In this document: piece after piece, positions 1 through 8,914 of the stretch
Position numbering within the stretch: position 1 is the first letter of the stretch
Layout of the letters: the number at the start of each line of letters is the position of its first letter
Assembly (NCBI RefSeq): GCF_019448235.1
Contig: NZ_CP080409.1
Location: 1-64,000, forward strand
Source: Nocardioides panacisoli
GTDB taxonomy: Bacteria; Actinomycetota; Actinomycetes; Propionibacteriales; Nocardioidaceae
Reading direction: 5' to 3'
Length of the DNA: 64,000 nucleotides
The notes under the pieces: model-generated
What the model was told of the DNA's origin: nothing
What the model saw: the letters and a program-made list of their open reading frames with translations, nothing else
Databases searched by the model: none
Position numbers and translations under genes: made by a program

Positions 1-22
1 ATTGTGCAATGGGTCGATGTGG

Positions 23-496
23 TCATCGGGTCATTGCATGGACCGCGCGCAATGCTTCGACGGCGTGGGATCCCCAATGAGAATGGAAACTGAACCGCCA
101 CTCCCACGCTGCATCGCTCAGCGAAGTCTCACCGTCAAGAGCGATGAGTGGTGCCTTGAGGTCGCGCCAGATGTCTGCGAGATCATCAGCCAGTGGCAGC
201 ATGACTGGCTGCGGGAGGGCGTCGCCGAGCGTTGCGAGGGTCGTCCAGTAGGCGCCCTCGGCCCCGAGCGCCCCGGCAAGGCGTCTGTACTGGGCAGCCC
301 ACGACTCTTGGTCGATCTCTGGTGAGTCGCCCTCGGATGTTTCGACCTCGGGTAGGCGCAGCGCAACGCAGATCAGAGCGGGTAGGAGCTCATGCAGGTG
401 CGCCAGAAGAACCTCTCGACCCAGGACGCCTGCATTCTCGATGAGGTCGCAATATGTCGCGGCGCACTTCCGGAACTCGGCTTCTTCGTTGCCCAT
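23..496 (-). CDS. DUF5063-like protein
   Basis: 157-residue protein that looks like the DUF5063 family, whose function is unknown. A YCDLIE helix sits at residues 15-20 and a leucine-rich helix at about 30-41, and the rest appears helical, acidic and cytoplasmic. Its ATG shares one base with the TGA of the exonuclease gene (TGATG), so it is probably translated by coupling as the second gene of that operon. Base composition is less G+C-rich than its neighbour. The family call rests on pattern recognition and was not searched. Confidence 0.7.
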   Translation of the reverse strand: MGNEEAEFRKCAATYCDLIENAGVLGREVLLAHLHELLPALICVALRLPEVETSEGDSPEIDQESWAAQYRRLAGALGAEGAYWTTLATLGDALPQPVMLPLADDLADIWRDLKAPLIALDGETSLSDAAWEWRFSFHSHWGSHAVEALRAVHAMTR

Positions 497-1278
497 CAGT
501 CAGTCAGATCCACGACGACAGGGGCGTGGTCCGACGGCTTGTCGGTGCCCTGCGCGGGGTTGCGCTCGTCGGTGTCGATGAAGGCGCCGGTGACGCGGTC
601 GGCGAAGGTGGGGGAGCCGAGGACGAAGTCGATGCGCAGGCCGCGGTTCCGCTCGAAGCGCTGCCGGTAGTAGTCCCAGTAGGTGTAGACCTCCGGCCCC
701 GGGCAGTGGGGACGTACGACGTCGGCGTAGTCGCCCTCGACGGCGAAGAAGGCGTCGCGCTCGGGCTGGGTCAGGTGGGTCGACTTCGTGAACTGGCTCG
801 GGTCGAAGCAGTCCTCGTCGTAGGGGCAGACGTTCCAGTCGCCGACCAGCGCGGTGGGTTGGTCCCGCCACTCCTGCGACGCGGCCCGCAGGGCGGCGAG
901 CCACTCCAGCTTGTAGGCGTAGTGCGGGTCGTCGGGCTTGCGCCCGTTGGGGACGTAGAGGCTCCACACGCGCACCCCGTCGCAGGTGGCACCGAGTGCG
1001 CGGGCCTCGTGCTTGTCGTTGAAGGCCGGCATGCCGGGGAAGCCCTCGGTGACGTCGGTGAGGCCGACACGGCTGATGATCGCCACGCCGTTCCACTGGT
1101 CGTGACCTAGTGCGGCGACCTCGTAGCCGGCCGCCTGCAGCCCCATGAGCGGCAGCTGGTCCTCGCGTGCCTTGGTCTCCTGCACCGCGAGCACGTCGAT
1201 GTCGTGGCGTTCGAGCAGGGCCTCGACGCGGTCGATGCGGGTGCGGAGGGAGTTGACGTTCCAGGTGGCGAGGCGCAC
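496..1278 (-). CDS. xthA: Exodeoxyribonuclease III
   Basis: AP endonuclease and 3'-5' exonuclease of base excision repair, EEP fold, 260 residues (normal size). Catalytic landmarks are visible: WNVNS at 6-10, QETK at 33-36, YVPNGR at about 108-113, GDWN at 146-149 and SDHAP at 249-253. The GTG at 1278 is chosen because homology begins there with VRLATWNVNS. A TACGCT box also lies exactly 6 bases upstream, suggesting a leaderless mRNA. A longer reading from 1374 would run through the divergent glutaredoxin start. It is followed by the coupled DUF5063 gene. Confidence 0.93.
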   Translation of the reverse strand: MRLATWNVNSLRTRIDRVEALLERHDIDVLAVQETKAREDQLPLMGLQAAGYEVAALGHDQWNGVAIISRVGLTDVTEGFPGMPAFNDKHEARALGATCDGVRVWSLYVPNGRKPDDPHYAYKLEWLAALRAASQEWRDQPTALVGDWNVCPYDEDCFDPSQFTKSTHLTQPERDAFFAVEGDYADVVRPHCPGPEVYTYWDYYRQRFERNRGLRIDFVLGSPTFADRVTGAFIDTDERNPAQGTDKPSDHAPVVVDLTD

Positions 1279-1284
1279 GGGATC

Positions 1285-1290
1285 AGCGTA
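1285..1290 (-). promoter_or_regulatory. -10 box of exonuclease III (leaderless)
   Basis: TACGCT on the minus strand, followed by six bases and then the GTG start. This is the TANNNT-N6 spacing expected of a leaderless actinobacterial promoter. No convincing -35 is visible. Confidence 0.5.
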
Positions 1291-1309
1291 GGGGTGCCAC
1301 GATGGAGGG

Positions 1310-1603
1310 ATGATCGGTCCCTCTCCCACGTCGGTGTCGGCTGCCGAGGGCGTGCAGGCCGCCGCCGACGGCAAGGTCGTCGTCTACTTCCGCCGCGGCT
1401 GCACCTTCTGCGAGTGGCTGCGGCTCTCGCTCGGCTCGCGACGCAAGGACGTCGTGTGGGTCGACATCTGGGCGGATCCGGAGGCGGCGGCGTACGTCCG
1501 CAGCGTCAACGACGGCAACGAGACCGTGCCGACGGTGGTGATCGACGGCGCGGCACACACCAACCCCGCGCCGCGGAAGGTCAAGGCCGCGCTGGACCGC
1601 TGA
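1310..1603 (+). CDS. Glutaredoxin/mycoredoxin-like thiol oxidoreductase
   Basis: 97-residue thioredoxin-fold protein with a CTFC active site (Cys31, Cys34), a cis-proline TVPT motif at 72-75 and the DGNET stretch usual before it. In mycothiol-making bacteria such proteins reduce protein-mycothiol mixed disulfides, so this is a likely mycoredoxin. The classical CPxC proline is replaced by threonine, which may shift its redox potential. It is divergent from exonuclease III, and its 3' end overlaps the convergent PH-domain gene by 23 bases. The GGAGGG before the ATG is unusually close, so the start is not certain. Confidence 0.85.
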   Translation: MIGPSPTSVSAAEGVQAAADGKVVVYFRRGCTFCEWLRLSLGSRRKDVVWVDIWADPEAAAYVRSVNDGNETVPTVVIDGAAHTNPAPRKVKAALDR

Positions 1604-3173
1604 CCGGCGGCTCCCCGACGAGGAACTCCGCCAGCATCTCCGGCGTCGCGCGGTGGGCCAGCGCGACCGCCCGGCCACGAGGCACGTCGTGGACCACGAC
1701 CTGCTCCGGTCCTGCGGCCGTCGTCGCGACCAGGTCGGCCAGTCCGCGACGGCGCTGGAAGAGCGACTGCTTGACCACCCAGCCGATGATGCCCTCGATC
1801 TCGAGTACCTCCCGCTGGGCGGTGTAGACCCCACTGCCGGCGACCAGGTGGCGCGCCGTGAGGGCGTGGCCGAGGTGGCGGTACTGCCAGTGCACGGCCA
1901 GCCACGACAGCAGCCCGTTGAGCAGGACGAGGCCGGCGGCGATGCCGATGACCGGCAGCGAGTCCGGGCGCGAGTCCGCGGGCGCCTGGTGGATCGCCAG
2001 CACCACACCGAGCCCGATGGCGGCCCCGATGCCGGTCGAGACCAGGCCCTGGAACCGCAGGCGGGCACGGGCGGCCGGGCCGTGCTCCTGCAGCGGGGTC
2101 GTCAGCGGTGCGGCGTCGCCCAGGAGCGCGCTGCCGACCCGCTCCACCTCGCCCACGGGAGCCGTCGGCAGGATCGCGGTCACGCCCTCCTCGACACCGG
2201 TCGCGTACGTCGCCAGGTCGCCGCCGTCGGCCCACCGGATGAGCGGTGCCTGGTTGAGCCGGAGGCCGCGGATGCGGGAGAGCTCCAGCGTCGTCGACCG
2301 GGTCGTGAACAGCCCCGCCGTGAGCCGCAGCGTGTCGGGGGTGCGCGTCAGCCGCAGCTGCCACCAGTGGATGAGGTACGCCGCCACCGACAGCACGACC
2401 CAGGCCACCAGGGCGACCACGAAACCGACCAGCAGCACCAGCAGCAGCACCTGCTCGGCCAGCCACTGCCACGTCGCGTCGGCCCAGGCCATGTCGGAGA
2501 TGGCGTCACCGTCCACGCCCTGGGAGAGCGCACCGAAACCACCGGCGATGACGGCGAGGCCACCGAGCTTCAGTGGCGCGAAGCGCGCCCAGCGCGGGTC
2601 GAGGCGGCCGAGCTCCTCACCCTCCTCCGCGGCGGCGGTGTCGGGTGCCGGGAGATCCGCCTCGCCCTCGTCGGCGCCCGGCGCCTCGTGGGCGCGGCGG
2701 AGCAGGAACTGTCGCAGGTCGGCGGCCTGCTGCTTGCCCAGGGAGTCCAGGGCGATGCGGGTGTTGTCGACCCCGGTGCCGATCTCGACGCGGCTGATCC
2801 CCAGGACCCGGTGCAGCAGCGGCGCCTCGAGGTCGACGCTGCGGACCTTGTCCAGGTTGGCGGTGAGGGTGGTGCGGTTGAGCAGGCCGCGGCGTACGCG
2901 CACTTGGCCGTCGGCGACGAGGTAGCTGGTGGAGAGGTAGGTCAGCACCCCGAAGAGCACGATGGCGACGAGCAGCCCGGGGATCGCCAGCAGCGCCCAC
3001 CAGCCCAGCTGGCTGGCGGCGCCGACGACGCCGATCATCGCCGGGACCCCGCCACCCTTGACGGCCGCGACGGGCGCGACCGCGATCGACCGCGGGTCGA
3101 GGCGTTGCCACGGCGAGTCGGCGGTGGGGAGCCACGCGTCCTCCTGGGTCGGCCCTCCGAGGGGTTCGCTCAC
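1581..3173 (-). CDS. PH domain-containing membrane protein (YdbT-like)
   Basis: 530-residue multi-pass membrane protein with repeated bacterial PH (bPH2/DUF304) modules. Each module has a hydrophobic hairpin followed by a PH-like beta region (around residues 60-150, 230-320 and 400-500). Its ATG overlaps the TGA of the upstream smaller PH protein by four bases, giving the YdbS-YdbT pair seen in many Gram-positives. YdbST has been linked to resistance to LCI-type peptides in Bacillus; the role here is unknown. An acidic linker lies near residues 155-185. Confidence 0.85.
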   Translation of the reverse strand: MSEPLGGPTQEDAWLPTADSPWQRLDPRSIAVAPVAAVKGGGVPAMIGVVGAASQLGWWALLAIPGLLVAIVLFGVLTYLSTSYLVADGQVRVRRGLLNRTTLTANLDKVRSVDLEAPLLHRVLGISRVEIGTGVDNTRIALDSLGKQQAADLRQFLLRRAHEAPGADEGEADLPAPDTAAAEEGEELGRLDPRWARFAPLKLGGLAVIAGGFGALSQGVDGDAISDMAWADATWQWLAEQVLLLVLLVGFVVALVAWVVLSVAAYLIHWWQLRLTRTPDTLRLTAGLFTTRSTTLELSRIRGLRLNQAPLIRWADGGDLATYATGVEEGVTAILPTAPVGEVERVGSALLGDAAPLTTPLQEHGPAARARLRFQGLVSTGIGAAIGLGVVLAIHQAPADSRPDSLPVIGIAAGLVLLNGLLSWLAVHWQYRHLGHALTARHLVAGSGVYTAQREVLEIEGIIGWVVKQSLFQRRRGLADLVATTAAGPEQVVVHDVPRGRAVALAHRATPEMLAEFLVGEPPVSGPARP

Positions 3174-3676
3174 GTGGCGTCACCCTCGGACCGGCCGACG
3201 ATCGCCGTCAGCTCGCTGACCACGCGGATCGCGACCTCGTCGTCGAGGCCCTCGATGGTGATCGGACCCGCCGCGGAGGCCGTGGTGACGGTGATGGAGC
3301 GGATGCCGAACAGCCGCATCAGCGCGCCCTGACTGGAGTCGACGGTCTGCACCCGTGACAGCGGGGCGATGCGCTGGTCGATGCTCAGCCAGCCCGCCCG
3401 GGTGTGGATCGCGGTGGGCGTGACCTCCCAGCGGTGGATGCGGAAGCGCACGTGCGGCATCACGAACGCCCAGACGAGCAGGGCCACGACGACCGCGACG
3501 GCGGGGATGGGCACCCAGCCCGGGAGGCCGGGGATCGCCCACGCCGCCACGAGCAGCGGGATGCCGACGACGGCACACGTGATCAGCGCCAGCACCCGCC
3601 AGTAGCCGATCGCGCTCGGCGACACCTGGTGCTGGGGGAGGGTCAGCGCGGGATCCGCTGCGTCGGGTGCGTCCAC
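3170..3676 (-). CDS. PH domain-containing protein (YdbS-like)
   Basis: 168 residues with two adjacent transmembrane helices (about 28-50 and 54-74), then one bPH2 domain that includes an RIAPLSRVQTVD-type motif around residue 102-113. The GTG at 3676 is chosen because upstream residues are low-complexity and unlike the family. It is the first gene of a two-gene operon with the larger PH protein, with which it shares ATGA. The two probably form a membrane complex; that is inferred from family co-occurrence. Confidence 0.82.
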   Translation of the reverse strand: MDAPDAADPALTLPQHQVSPSAIGYWRVLALITCAVVGIPLLVAAWAIPGLPGWVPIPAVAVVVALLVWAFVMPHVRFRIHRWEVTPTAIHTRAGWLSIDQRIAPLSRVQTVDSSQGALMRLFGIRSITVTTASAAGPITIEGLDDEVAIRVVSELTAIVGRSEGDAT

Positions 3677-3776
3677 GGCACCAGCCTGCCACCAGGCACC
3701 GCCCGCGAGGGGCAGGGCGGGAAGTTGAGTACCAACACTCACGACAACGGCGCACCGGGCAGGGCAGGGTGGTGGC

Positions 3777-4223
3777 ATGGAGAGCAAGCCCGTACGTCGC
3801 GTCCCGACCGTGATCCTGTGCGTCCTCGCCGTGCTTGGCATGGTTTCCGGGGTGCTGGTCGGGCTCGGTGGGGCGTTCCTCGTGGTCGAGGACGCCGGCT
3901 CGCGCACCGACCAGTGGGACGGCCTCGGGGCGATGATCGGTGTGCTCCTCCTCGGGGGCGCGGCGCTGGTCCTCTGCGTGTGCGCCCTGCTGCTGTGGCT
4001 GCTGGTGCGGCAGCCGCGGGCGGGGCTGTGGACCACCGGCGTCCTCGCCGGGCTGGGACTGCTCACCACGGCGATGTACGCCGTCACCCAACTGGCAGGC
4101 GGACCGCAGGCTGTCCCGTGGGGCCTCGTGGCGGCGTACGCGGCGGGGAGCGGAGCGGTGCTGGCGCTCGTCGCGTGGGGGCTCAGCGTGCCTGAGGGCG
4201 CGATGCAGCGCAGCCGCGCGTGA
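3777..4223 (+). CDS. Hypothetical four-helix membrane protein
   Basis: 148 residues with four predicted membrane segments (about 10-37, 52-77, 84-106 and 115-138) and a short charged loop after the first. No motif was recognised. It is a single gene between the divergent PH operon and ychF, with no overlap with either. Codon use matches its neighbours, so it is likely a genuine native gene. Confidence 0.65.
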   Translation: MESKPVRRVPTVILCVLAVLGMVSGVLVGLGGAFLVVEDAGSRTDQWDGLGAMIGVLLLGGAALVLCVCALLLWLLVRQPRAGLWTTGVLAGLGLLTTAMYAVTQLAGGPQAVPWGLVAAYAAGSGAVLALVAWGLSVPEGAMQRSRA

Positions 4224-4264
4224 GTGGCGGCGTTCGCGACTTCGTGACGGCGGCGCCGACCTCC

Positions 4265-4270
4265 TAGACT
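4265..4270 (+). promoter_or_regulatory. -10 box of ychF (leaderless)
   Basis: TAGACT followed by eight bases and the GTG start of ychF. The transcript would begin at or within a base or two of the start codon. Confidence 0.5.
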
Positions 4271-4278
4271 CGCCGCTC

Positions 4279-5367
<1,089 letters not shown>

Positions 5368-5628
5368 GCGAGGCGTGCCCTGTCCGCTGTTGACGGGACT
5401 CTGGATGGATGTTGTGGGCTCAGCCTATTTCGAGGCTCCGACAGTGCATGTCCGTTCCACGTAGGCGTGACGGTGCCTCACTCAGGCTGTCTTATCGCCA
5501 ACTCTGTCTGGACTTTTCGGGACGCGGAATGTGAAAACTGCGGCCAGACGCTTGATACGCGTTCAGGCGGCGGTCAAGCGAATCCGGATAGTGCGCACGT
5601 AGAGCAGCGAGCGTGATGGAATCGCCGC
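5368..5628. other. 261-base intergenic, lower G+C
   Basis: No convincing reading frame, RNA gene or strong hairpin was seen. The stretch is visibly richer in A/T than both flanks and marks the left border of a patch with atypical composition that continues through the two genes to its right. Confidence 0.5.
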
Positions 5629-6390
5629 ATGGGTGCTTGGGGTCCGGCCATCTTCTCTGACGACACGGCTTGCGACATCCGGTCCGACTACCGCGAGTTG
5701 CTCGAAGACGGCGTCGATGACGAAGAGGCGACACGGCGGGTTATCGCGGACTATCACCACTTGGGCGACGACGAGGCCCACGTTCTGTGGCTGGCTCTTG
5801 CTGCTGCCCAATCAGCGCTCGGTCGCCTTGACGACTCCGTGAAGTCCGAGGCTCTTCGAGTCATCGACGGAGGCATCGGACTGGAACTCTGGGCCGAGGC
5901 CGGGGCCAAGGAGTTGGCCAGTCGGACGGCTGCGCTGACCAAGCTGCGGAAGACCCTCACGGGTCCCCAGAAGCCTCCGTCGAAGGTCCGGCGCCCTTGG
6001 GCCCACGTGACCGGCCTAAGGGCGGGTGATGTGCTTGCCTACACGCTGCCTGATGGGAAGCACGCGCTCTTCCGAGTCGCCTCGCTCGATGCACAGCGGG
6101 TGGGTACCGCGCCCACTCTCCGACGCCTCGACTGGCGCAAGTCATCGCTACCCAGCGGTCGCAAGTTGGCCAAGTTGAAGCCACTTGCGGAGACGCGGGC
6201 GATGGACGACAAGCCCAGCGTGTCCTTCCGTGTCGCTCGGCACCGCAAGAAGGATGAGGACTGGAGCGACGTCGGCTTCACCGTGGTTGAGCACCTGACA
6301 CCACCCGCCGAGGACGCGAACTTCTCGGCGAGGACCTGCACGACATGGCGCGCGCTCCGGACCAGCCTCGACAACGGGTGGAGAGCATGA
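5629..6390 (+). CDS. DUF4259-like protein
   Basis: 253 residues. The first approximately 110 residues start MGAWGPAIFSDD and look like the DUF4259 family (small helical domain, unknown function). The C-terminal half is a separate, beta-rich region (around 125-235) that I do not recognise. Codon use is less G+C-biased than the surrounding genes. Its TGA overlaps the ATG of the Imm8-like gene (ATGA), so the two are co-translated. Because the partner is an immunity protein, this gene may also belong to a polymorphic-toxin immunity locus; that is inference. Confidence 0.72.
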   Translation: MGAWGPAIFSDDTACDIRSDYRELLEDGVDDEEATRRVIADYHHLGDDEAHVLWLALAAAQSALGRLDDSVKSEALRVIDGGIGLELWAEAGAKELASRTAALTKLRKTLTGPQKPPSKVRRPWAHVTGLRAGDVLAYTLPDGKHALFRVASLDAQRVGTAPTLRRLDWRKSSLPSGRKLAKLKPLAETRAMDDKPSVSFRVARHRKKDEDWSDVGFTVVEHLTPPAEDANFSARTCTTWRALRTSLDNGWRA

Positions 6391-6746
6391 CGGTGTACGC
6401 GTCGCTGAGAAGCATCGACTTGCAGCCTGAGCCGTCCTCCTTGCCTGCCGACGCGGAGGAGTTCTGCTTCCTAGCCCGCCTGTACGCCGGTCCTGCTGAC
6501 GGTCCCGGTGAGGAGTCGTTTGACATTACGGTGTGCTCGCCCGAGTGGCTTGCTGCCCAATGTCGTGATGGAGGCATCTTCGACGCGCGTCATCACCTCG
6601 TGGTTGACGTGCAGCGGTTCGACCAAGGTGCTCTGGTCGCATGGCTGGAGAAGCGTGTGCAGGCGGTCTCTGGCGACAACTGGTCGCAGGTCGGGAAAAG
6701 GCTCGGACATCTCGGCTTCTGGGAGTTCGAGGACTACCGGCCATGA
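6387..6746 (+). CDS. Imm8-like immunity protein
   Basis: 119 residues resembling the Imm8 family of polymorphic-toxin immunity proteins. It has a central FLARLYAGPADGPGEESFDI-type core, then a CSPEWLA motif (C49 region), a ...LVVDVQRFD strand and a C-terminal WEFEDY signature. The start at 6387 is chosen over 6345 because it gives the ATGA overlap with the preceding gene. No toxin gene with RHS, WXG or ESX features is in the window, so it is an orphan immunity gene. Composition suggests acquisition. The family call is from memory of the motif. Confidence 0.72.
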   Translation: MTVYASLRSIDLQPEPSSLPADAEEFCFLARLYAGPADGPGEESFDITVCSPEWLAAQCRDGGIFDARHHLVVDVQRFDQGALVAWLEKRVQAVSGDNWSQVGKRLGHLGFWEFEDYRP

Positions 6747-6756
6747 CGGAAGTAGT

Positions 6757-6882
6757 GACTTCGAGGACCAGGCGGAACAGCGCGTCCTGTGGGACCTCGA
6801 AGCGATGTTGGAGAAGGCACTTGTCGCGCCTCTACGTGCCGACTACGCGGACTTGCTCGCGACGGCTCGCGAGCGAGTTCGC
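6757..6882 (+). pseudogene. Gene remnant (acidic helical fragment)
   Basis: Right after the Imm8-like gene, one frame encodes a protein-like helical segment (FEDQAEQRVLWDLEAMLEK, then APLRADYADLLATARERV). No ATG/GTG/TTG start precedes the well-formed part, and no stop follows until the frame has run into the antisense of the next gene. The sequence looks like the core of a real small protein with both ends lost. An internal ATG at 6805 would give a truncated product. Function is unknown. Confidence 0.4.
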
Positions 6883-6923
6883 TATAGCGACATACAAACG
6901 ACCCCAACACGCTATGAGGCCGC

Positions 6924-6957
6924 GCGGGACGCCACCCGCGAACAGGTGGCGTCCCGC
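6924..6957. terminator. Strong hairpin, likely bidirectional terminator
   Basis: A perfect 13-bp stem (GCGGGACGCCACC with its complement) encloses an 8-base loop. It lies between the converging immunity patch and the DJ-1 gene. No clear T-run follows. Confidence 0.65.
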
Positions 6958-6982
6958 GGCGCTGACGCGCCGAGCGTTCGGC

Positions 6983-7678
6983 TCAGCGGAGCGTCTCGAG
7001 CATCCGCTCGGCCAGCGGCCCGGAGGATGCGGGGTTCTGGCCGGTGTGGAGGTTGCGGTCGGTCACCACGTGCGGTGCCCATGCCTCGCCCTCCTGGAAG
7101 TCGGCGCCGAGGGCCACCAGGCGGTCCTGCAGCAGCCAGGGGGCGACGTCGGCCAGCCCGGCCTGCGACTCCTCGGTGTTGGTGAACCCGGTCAGGGCGT
7201 ACCCGGCGAACGGGGACCCGCCCTCGGCGTCCTCGGTGGCCAGAAGCGCGGCGGGTGCGTGGCACACGACGCCCAGCGGCTTGCCCGACGCCAGTGTGCT
7301 GGTCAGCACGCGCGCGGACGTCTCGTCGGAGCTGAGGTCCTCCATCGGGCCGTGACCGCCCGGGTAGAACACCGCGTGGTAGTCGTCGGGGTCGACGTCC
7401 TCGAGTCGGAGCGGCTCCGCGAGCTGGGCAATGCGACCGATTTCGGCCTCGAGCTCGTCGGCACGCTCCTGGCCCCCGTTGGCCTCGGCGGCGAGGCTGC
7501 CGGCGTCGACCGCCGGCTGCACTCCGCCCGGGGTGGCGATGCTGACGTCGTGCCCGGCGTCGGTGAAGGTGCGGAAGGGGACGACGAGCTCCTCGGCCCA
7601 GTAGCCCGTGGGGTGCTTCGTGCCGTCCTTGAGCGTCCAGTGGTCCGATCCGGTCACCACGAACAGGATGTTGCTCAT
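6983..7678 (-). CDS. DJ-1/PfpI family protein (Hsp31-like glyoxalase/deglycase)
   Basis: 231 residues, class I glutamine-amidotransferase-like fold. The nucleophile elbow is GVVCHAPAA with Cys139. Glu29/Glu30 in the GYWAEE segment supply the conserved acid and His140 follows the cysteine. The length and the TGYWAEE motif match the Hsp31/glyoxalase III branch, which handles methylglyoxal or acts as a holding chaperone. An AGGAGAG ribosome-binding site lies upstream of the ATG. It appears to be a single gene. Confidence 0.88.
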   Translation of the reverse strand: MSNILFVVTGSDHWTLKDGTKHPTGYWAEELVVPFRTFTDAGHDVSIATPGGVQPAVDAGSLAAEANGGQERADELEAEIGRIAQLAEPLRLEDVDPDDYHAVFYPGGHGPMEDLSSDETSARVLTSTLASGKPLGVVCHAPAALLATEDAEGGSPFAGYALTGFTNTEESQAGLADVAPWLLQDRLVALGADFQEGEAWAPHVVTDRNLHTGQNPASSGPLAERMLETLR

Positions 7679-7815
7679 CAGGTGTCTCTCCTTCGTCTAC
7701 GGGGGATCGCCCAGTGCGGGGGGAACGCTCACGACGGGGCGCACCATTCCGTGGCAGGCCCGTGGGCAAGCGCAGCGAGCCGGTCGGTGATCTGGGGGCC
7801 TGCAAGGTCAGCGCC

Positions 7816-7821
7816 TACGGT
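7816..7821 (+). promoter_or_regulatory. -10 box (leaderless)
   Basis: TACGGT followed by seven bases and the ATG at 7829. Confidence 0.45.
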
Positions 7822-7828
7822 GATCGGC

Positions 7829-8206
7829 ATGCAACCGGTGGACGTCTACTGCAATCGACCGTTCTCGGTCGGGTTCATCCTGCTGGGGCTGCTCATGCTG
7901 GCCCTGGAACTGTCCGCCCAGAGCTGGGTGGGCGTCGCGGCGGGCACGGTCGTCGTCGTACTCGGCGTCGTCTCGCGCGTGAACCCGATCCTGCGGGTCA
8001 CCCACGACGAGGCCCAGGTCCGCAGCCCCATCGGGATCGTCACCAAGCGGTTCCCGGTGGCCTCGCCCCAGGACCTGACCTTCGAGGGCAACGTCCTGCG
8101 CCACGTCAGCGGTCGCAAGGTGATCACGCTCGGGTTCGCGGCCGACAAGGAGCAGGTCGCTGCACTGCGTGCGCAGGTGGGGAGCAGCCAGCGCGGCCGC
8201 CGGTGA
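7829..8206 (+). CDS. Hypothetical membrane protein with short C-terminal domain
   Basis: 125 residues. Two hydrophobic helices (about 11-28 and 33-50) are followed by a basic beta-rich cytoplasmic part (55-115) that resembles the soluble half of small PH-like/YcxB-type proteins, though I cannot name the family. The ATG at 7829 is chosen because it begins the hydrophobic region and follows a TANNNT box at leaderless spacing. Its stop lies one base from the stop of the convergent HNH gene. Confidence 0.7.
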   Translation: MQPVDVYCNRPFSVGFILLGLLMLALELSAQSWVGVAAGTVVVVLGVVSRVNPILRVTHDEAQVRSPIGIVTKRFPVASPQDLTFEGNVLRHVSGRKVITLGFAADKEQVAALRAQVGSSQRGRR

Positions 8207-8207
8207 C

Positions 8208-8561
8208 TCAGGCGTCCAGCGGCGCGGCGGCGACCTGACGGGCCACCTCGACCTGGCGGACGAGGAACGCGCGCTCGTCGTACTTCTTGCGGCGCAGCCA
8301 GACGGTGATCTCGAGGTTGCACTTGCTGGCGTTGCAGGAGCCGCAGGCGGGTACGACGTTGTCGAGGGTGTAGCGCCCGCCCCGGGAGATGGGGAGCATC
8401 GTGTCCTTCTGCAGCGCCCGGTCGGTGGCCCCGCAGTAGGCGCAGCCACCCCACGCGGTCGTCAACGCTGCCCACTGGGCGTCGGTGAGGTCGTGCTCGA
8501 CGCGCGCCATGCGGCGCTGGCGACGGCGCGCGTAGCGGGCGCTGCGGGTCCGGGACGGCAC
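8208..8561 (-). CDS. Small HNH endonuclease-like protein
   Basis: 117 residues with a basic N-terminus and a zinc-binding HNH core: CAYCG at about 40-44, then PISRGG, TLDNVVPACGSCN and a final K. The usual DHxxP histidine of the HNH motif is replaced by Thr (KDTMLP), while the four cysteines and the asparagine remain. Catalysis may therefore be altered or lost, or the first histidine position may differ in this subfamily. The GTG start at 8561 lies 6 bases from a TAGGCT box. Confidence 0.82.
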   Translation of the reverse strand: MPSRTRSARYARRRQRRMARVEHDLTDAQWAALTTAWGGCAYCGATDRALQKDTMLPISRGGRYTLDNVVPACGSCNASKCNLEITVWLRRKKYDERAFLVRQVEVARQVAAAPLDA

Positions 8562-8567
8562 CCGAGG

Positions 8568-8573
8568 AGCCTA
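8568..8573 (-). promoter_or_regulatory. -10 box of HNH gene (leaderless)
   Basis: TAGGCT on the minus strand, six bases before the GTG start at 8561. Confidence 0.5.
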
Positions 8574-8608
8574 GATCGCGACACGGGTCGCGCCAGGGTG
8601 CCACGCAC

Positions 8609-8614
8609 TACTGT
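8609..8614 (+). promoter_or_regulatory. -10 box of DUF1905 gene (leaderless)
   Basis: TACTGT followed by six bases and the ATG at 8621. Confidence 0.5.
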
Positions 8615-8620
8615 GCCGAC

Positions 8621-8914
8621 ATGGAGTGGACCTTCAGCGGCGAGGTGATCGAGTGGCGCGGCCCGGCGCCGTACCTCTTCCTCGCGATCCCCGCCGACGT
8701 CAGCGACGAGGTCCGCGAGGACGCCCGCGACCTCGTCTACTGGGGGCAGATCCCCGTCGAGGCCACGATCGGCGACACCGACTTCACCACAGCCCTCTTC
8801 CCCAAGGACGGTCGCTACCTGCTGCCGTTGAAGGTCGTCGTCCAGCGCGCCGAGGAAGTCGTCGAGGGGATGACGCTCACCGTCGCGATGTCGCTGCGCC
8901 GCGAGTCACCGTGA
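8621..8914 (+). CDS. DUF1905 domain protein
   Basis: 97 residues covering a single DUF1905 domain. The start (WTFSGEVIEWRGPAPYLFLAIP) has the typical beta-strand pattern, a WGQIPVEATIGDT centre follows, and the end (LPLKVVVQRA) is also characteristic. The family is a small beta-barrel of unknown role, often fused to YdeI-like domains. Its TGA overlaps the GTG of the acetyltransferase gene (GTGA), so the two are co-translated. Confidence 0.88.
   Translation: MEWTFSGEVIEWRGPAPYLFLAIPADVSDEVREDARDLVYWGQIPVEATIGDTDFTTALFPKDGRYLLPLKVVVQRAEEVVEGMTLTVAMSLRRESP

Noticed and set aside
1653..3332. Long reading frame (559 codons) opposite the PH-domain genes
   Set aside because: It is rich in Arg, Gln and Pro as expected from antisense of G+C-rich codons, and it has no domain, ribosome-binding site or promoter. 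The PH proteins on the other strand are clear.
5368..5628. Possible RNA gene or riboswitch in the A/T-richer spacer
   Set aside because: No tRNA-like cloverleaf, no conserved riboswitch core and no strong stem were found by eye.
6641..7828. Long frame reaching from the immunity patch into the gene at 7829
   Set aside because: The part before 7829 is antisense of the DJ-1 gene. Only the last 125 codons, with membrane helices and a -10 box, look real.
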